DNA from: Bacteroidota bacterium
Lineage (GTDB): Bacteria > Bacteroidota > Bacteroidia > Chitinophagales > Saprospiraceae
Assembly (NCBI GenBank): GCA_024642705.1
Contig: JAHEAQ010000032.1
Location: 1-45,071, forward strand
Direction of reading: 5' to 3'
Length of the DNA stretch: 45,071 bases
Under the pieces are notes generated by a model that saw only the letters and a program-made list of their open reading frames with translations, was not told the origin of the DNA and searched no databases. Both the position numbers and the translations under genes were made by a program. This document shows, in pieces, positions 42,708-45,071 of this stretch (the stretch's first letter is position 1; each line of letters starts with the position of its first letter).

Positions 42708-45071
42708 TAATTTTAAACCTTCTTTTTTTAAAGGTTTTTAGTCAATCTCCACATGGCACGGAATTGAAGCTAGACTGTACTGCATGTCACAATACTTCTG
42801 GTTGGGAGATTCCTATGTCTGATTGGAAATTTATTCCTTTAGACGAAAAGCAAATCTCAAAAACAACTGGTGTAGAATTACAAATTGGGAATCAAAAATT
42901 CAATCATTTTGATACTGAATTCCCACTGATTGGAACACACGAATTTGTTAATTGCAAAGATTGTCATAACAGTTTGATATTTAAAGAAGCCGAAACTACT
43001 TGTGTTTCTTGCCATACTGATATTCACAGTGCTTCAGTAGGAAATGATTGCATAAGATGTCATTCTTCAATAACATGGTTAGTTGACAATATTCCTGAAC
43101 TACATGAAGAAAATGGATTCCCTTTGGTTGGAGCCCACAATACCCAAAACTGTGTGGACTGTCACGTTTCTGAAACTGAATTAAGATTTGATAGAATAGG
43201 AAACGATTGCATCAATTGTCACTTAACGGATTATAACAATACTGAAATTCCAAACCATCTAACAAACGATTTTTCATTAAATTGCATAGAATGCCACGAT
43301 GCAAGTTCAACAACATGGAATACAACAGCTATAAATCATGATTTTTTCCCTTTAACAGAAGGTCATGACATTCAAGATTGTAAATTGTGCCACTCTACAG
43401 GAAATTATTCAGATGCTACACCCGATTGCATAAGTTGCCATCTAGTTGATTTTCAAAAAACAACTTCACCTAATCATAGAACTGCTAATTTTACTACCGA
43501 ATGTGTGGATTGCCATACCACAAATCTAGGCTGGCAGCCTGCCGAATATAAAGCACATGATGAATTATTTTTCCCAATTTATTCGGGCACTCACCAAAGC
43601 CAATGGATAGATTGTATTGACTGTCATACCAATCAGGATAATTTTCAGTTATTTTCTTGTATTAATTGCCACAACAATCCTGAAACTGATAATAATCACA
43701 CAGGAATAAGCGGATATGTTTATTCTGACAAAGCATGTTTTGCTTGCCACCCTGGAGGAAATGCTGATGATCCTTTTGATCACAATGCTACAAATTTCCC
43801 ATTGACTGGGGAACACATTGGTTTAGATTGTATTCAATGTCATGCAGATGGTTTTGCGGGAACACCTACTAATTGTGTGGATTGTCATAATGCTGATTTT
43901 CAAGCAACATTGAATCCCAATCACCCTCAATTGAATATTCCCACAGATTGTGCATCTTGTCATACTACAGAACCTGATTGGATTCCTGCCAGTTTTGATA
44001 TGCATAGTGCCTTTTATCCATTGAATGGTGCGCATGCAGCTGTTGCAAATGATTGTGTAAGTTGCCATAATGGAGATTACAATAATACCCCAAATACCTG
44101 CGTGGGTTGCCATCAAACTGATTTCGATAATACTTCTAATCCGAATCATGCAGATGCTCAGTTCCCTACAGATTGTGCTTCTTGCCATTCAGAAAATGCT
44201 TGGTCACCTACTACTTTTGACCACAATACAATCTATCCATTGAATGGTGCGCATGCGAATATTGCAGCCGATTGTGCAAGTTGTCACAATGGAGATTACA
44301 ATAATACCCCAAATACTTGCGTGGGTTGCCATCAAACTGATTTCGATAATACTTCTAATCCGAATCATGCAGATGCGCAGTTCCCTACAGATTGTGTTTC
44401 TTGCCATTCAGAAAATGCTTGGTCACCTACTACTTTTGACCACAATGCTATATATCCATTGAATGGTGCGCATGCGACTATTGCAACCGATTGTGCAAGT
44501 TGTCATAATGGCGATTACAATAATACCCCAAACACTTGTGTGGGTTGTCACCAAACTGATTTCGACAATACCACAAATCCGAATCATGTAGATGTTCAGT
44601 TCCCTATAGATTGCGCTTCATGCCATAATGAAGGAGCTTGGTCTCCTACTACTTTTGACCACAATGCTTTCTATCCATTGAATGGTGCGCATGCGACTAT
44701 TGCAACCGATTGTGCAAGTTGTCATAATGGCGATTACAATAATACACCAAACACTTGTGTGGGTTGTCACCAAACTGATTTCGACAATACCACTAATCCG
44801 AATCATGCAGATGTTCAGTTCCCTACAGATTGCGCTTCATGCCATAATGAAGGAGCTTGGTCTCCAACTACTTTTGACCACAATGCTTTCTATCCATTGA
44901 ATGGCGCACATGCAGATATTGCAACCGATTGTATAAGTTGTCACAATGGGGATTATAACAACACCCCAAATACTTGTGTGGGTTGTCATCAAACTGATTA
45001 CAATAACACTTCAAATCCTAATCATGCAGATGCTCAATTCCCTACAGATTGCGCTTCTTGCCATAATGAAG
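42686..45071 (+). CDS. Giant multiheme cytochrome c (3' end beyond window, at least 31 hemes)
   Basis: This frame is open from a TGA at 42683 to the window edge, at least 795 codons. No ATG precedes the signal peptide, so I place the start at GTG 42686, inside the end of the previous gene (22-bp overlap). It gives MRRLSFIIILNLLFLKVFSQ. The first in-frame ATG (42815) would remove both the signal and the first heme site. I count 31 CxxCH motifs so far. From 43946 the protein consists of about 73-residue repeats, each with three hemes (CASCH, CASCH, CVGCH) and the FDHN...YPLNGAH segment, which is the same unit as in the 23-heme neighbour. Full length, heme number and any T9SS tail lie outside the window. 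Confidence 0.9.
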   Translation, partial: MRRLSFIIILNLLFLKVFSQSPHGTELKLDCTACHNTSGWEIPMSDWKFIPLDEKQISKTTGVELQIGNQKFNHFDTEFPLIGTHEFVNCKDCHNSLIFKEAETTCVSCHTDIHSASVGNDCIRCHSSITWLVDNIPELHEENGFPLVGAHNTQNCVDCHVSETELRFDRIGNDCINCHLTDYNNTEIPNHLTNDFSLNCIECHDASSTTWNTTAINHDFFPLTEGHDIQDCKLCHSTGNYSDATPDCISCHLVDFQKTTSPNHRTANFTTECVDCHTTNLGWQPAEYKAHDELFFPIYSGTHQSQWIDCIDCHTNQDNFQLFSCINCHNNPETDNNHTGISGYVYSDKACFACHPGGNADDPFDHNATNFPLTGEHIGLDCIQCHADGFAGTPTNCVDCHNADFQATLNPNHPQLNIPTDCASCHTTEPDWIPASFDMHSAFYPLNGAHAAVANDCVSCHNGDYNNTPNTCVGCHQTDFDNTSNPNHADAQFPTDCASCHSENAWSPTTFDHNTIYPLNGAHANIAADCASCHNGDYNNTPNTCVGCHQTDFDNTSNPNHADAQFPTDCVSCHSENAWSPTTFDHNAIYPLNGAHATIATDCASCHNGDYNNTPNTCVGCHQTDFDNTTNPNHVDVQFPIDCASCHNEGAWSPTTFDHNAFYPLNGAHATIATDCASCHNGDYNNTPNTCVGCHQTDFDNTTNPNHADVQFPTDCASCHNEGAWSPTTFDHNAFYPLNGAHADIATDCISCHNGDYNNTPNTCVGCHQTDYNNTSNPNHADAQFPTDCASCHNE
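43946..45071 (+). repeat. 219-bp tandem repeats coding tri-heme modules
   Basis: Units begin with gattg(t/c)g(c/t)(a/t)tc at 43946 (225 bp), 44171, 44390, 44609, 44828 (each exactly 219 bp) and 45047 (cut by the window end). Each unit encodes three CxxCH motifs. The last two-thirds of the 44390 and 44609 units differ at only a few bases. The first part of 44390 matches 44171 more closely, so the copies look mosaic. Confidence 0.95.

Noticed and set aside
43823-44900. Open reading frames of about 60-120 codons on the minus strand across the tandem repeats
   Set aside because: They mirror the CxxCH-coding repeats, recur with the same 219-bp period, have no signal of their own and lie wholly inside the cytochrome gene.
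43946-45071. Regular repeat array that could suggest CRISPR
   Set aside because: Units are 219 bp, contiguous and in-frame protein coding, with no spacers.

Overview
The window is AT-rich DNA that reads as a member of the Bacteroidota, most like the Saprospiria/Cytophagia-type environmental lineages. The evidence is C-terminal type IX secretion (T9SS) sorting domains, a CzcA-type RND pump fused to a TolC-like outer-membrane factor, a TonB receptor with a carboxypeptidase-regulatory-like N-terminus, and Tat-exported Gfo/Idh/MocA oxidoreductases next to DUF1080 proteins. The exact genus cannot be read from the sequence. No tRNA, rRNA, CRISPR array or transposase was seen.

Region 1 (1-27694) is a uronate-polysaccharide utilisation locus. 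A T9SS beta-helix protein (9-1604) ends in a strong terminator. An operon of six tightly spaced genes follows (1736-11099): GH88 unsaturated uronyl hydrolase, GH2 glycosidase, two tandem alginate_lyase/PL38-like lipoproteins, a T9SS multidomain lyase-like protein, and an SDR fructuronate reductase. A LacI-family repressor (11149-12219, minus) is separated by a pair of perfect palindromic operators from a cassette of Gfo/Idh oxidoreductase, twin-DUF1080 protein and Gfo/Idh oxidoreductase. That cassette matches the known 3-keto-glycoside (oxidise, then cleave) chemistry. After a hairpin comes the intracellular uronate block: uxuA, uxaC, a DctP/Q/M TRAP transporter, kdgK, kduD, kduI and a PhyH-type Fe(II)/2OG dioxygenase. 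Glucuronate (UxaC, UxuB, UxuA) and unsaturated uronate (KduI, KduD) both arrive at 2-keto-3-deoxygluconate and then KdgK. The final KDPG aldolase and any SusC/SusD pair are not in the window. A SelO pseudokinase AMPylase follows at 26120-27694.

Region 2 (27793-37420, minus strand) is metal homeostasis and envelope genes. It holds a CzcA-TolC fusion pump and its adaptor, a small His-rich protein that appears to have lost its ATG start, a TonB receptor, an SRPBCC protein and a PAP2 phosphatase. A START-domain secreted protein (37702-38331) lies on the other strand.

Region 3 (38667 to the window end) is the most unusual part. It is a compact plus-strand operon of a di-heme membrane cytochrome b (two H-x13-H pairs), a membrane-anchored ferredoxin/FAD/NAD(P)H oxidoreductase, a 23-heme secreted cytochrome c, and a second cytochrome c. 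The second cytochrome starts at a GTG (42686), runs off the window, and already carries 31 CxxCH motifs, many of them in near-identical 219-bp tandem repeats. Together the genes look like a pathway moving NAD(P)H electrons across the inner membrane onto very long multiheme chains, with the terminal acceptor unknown.
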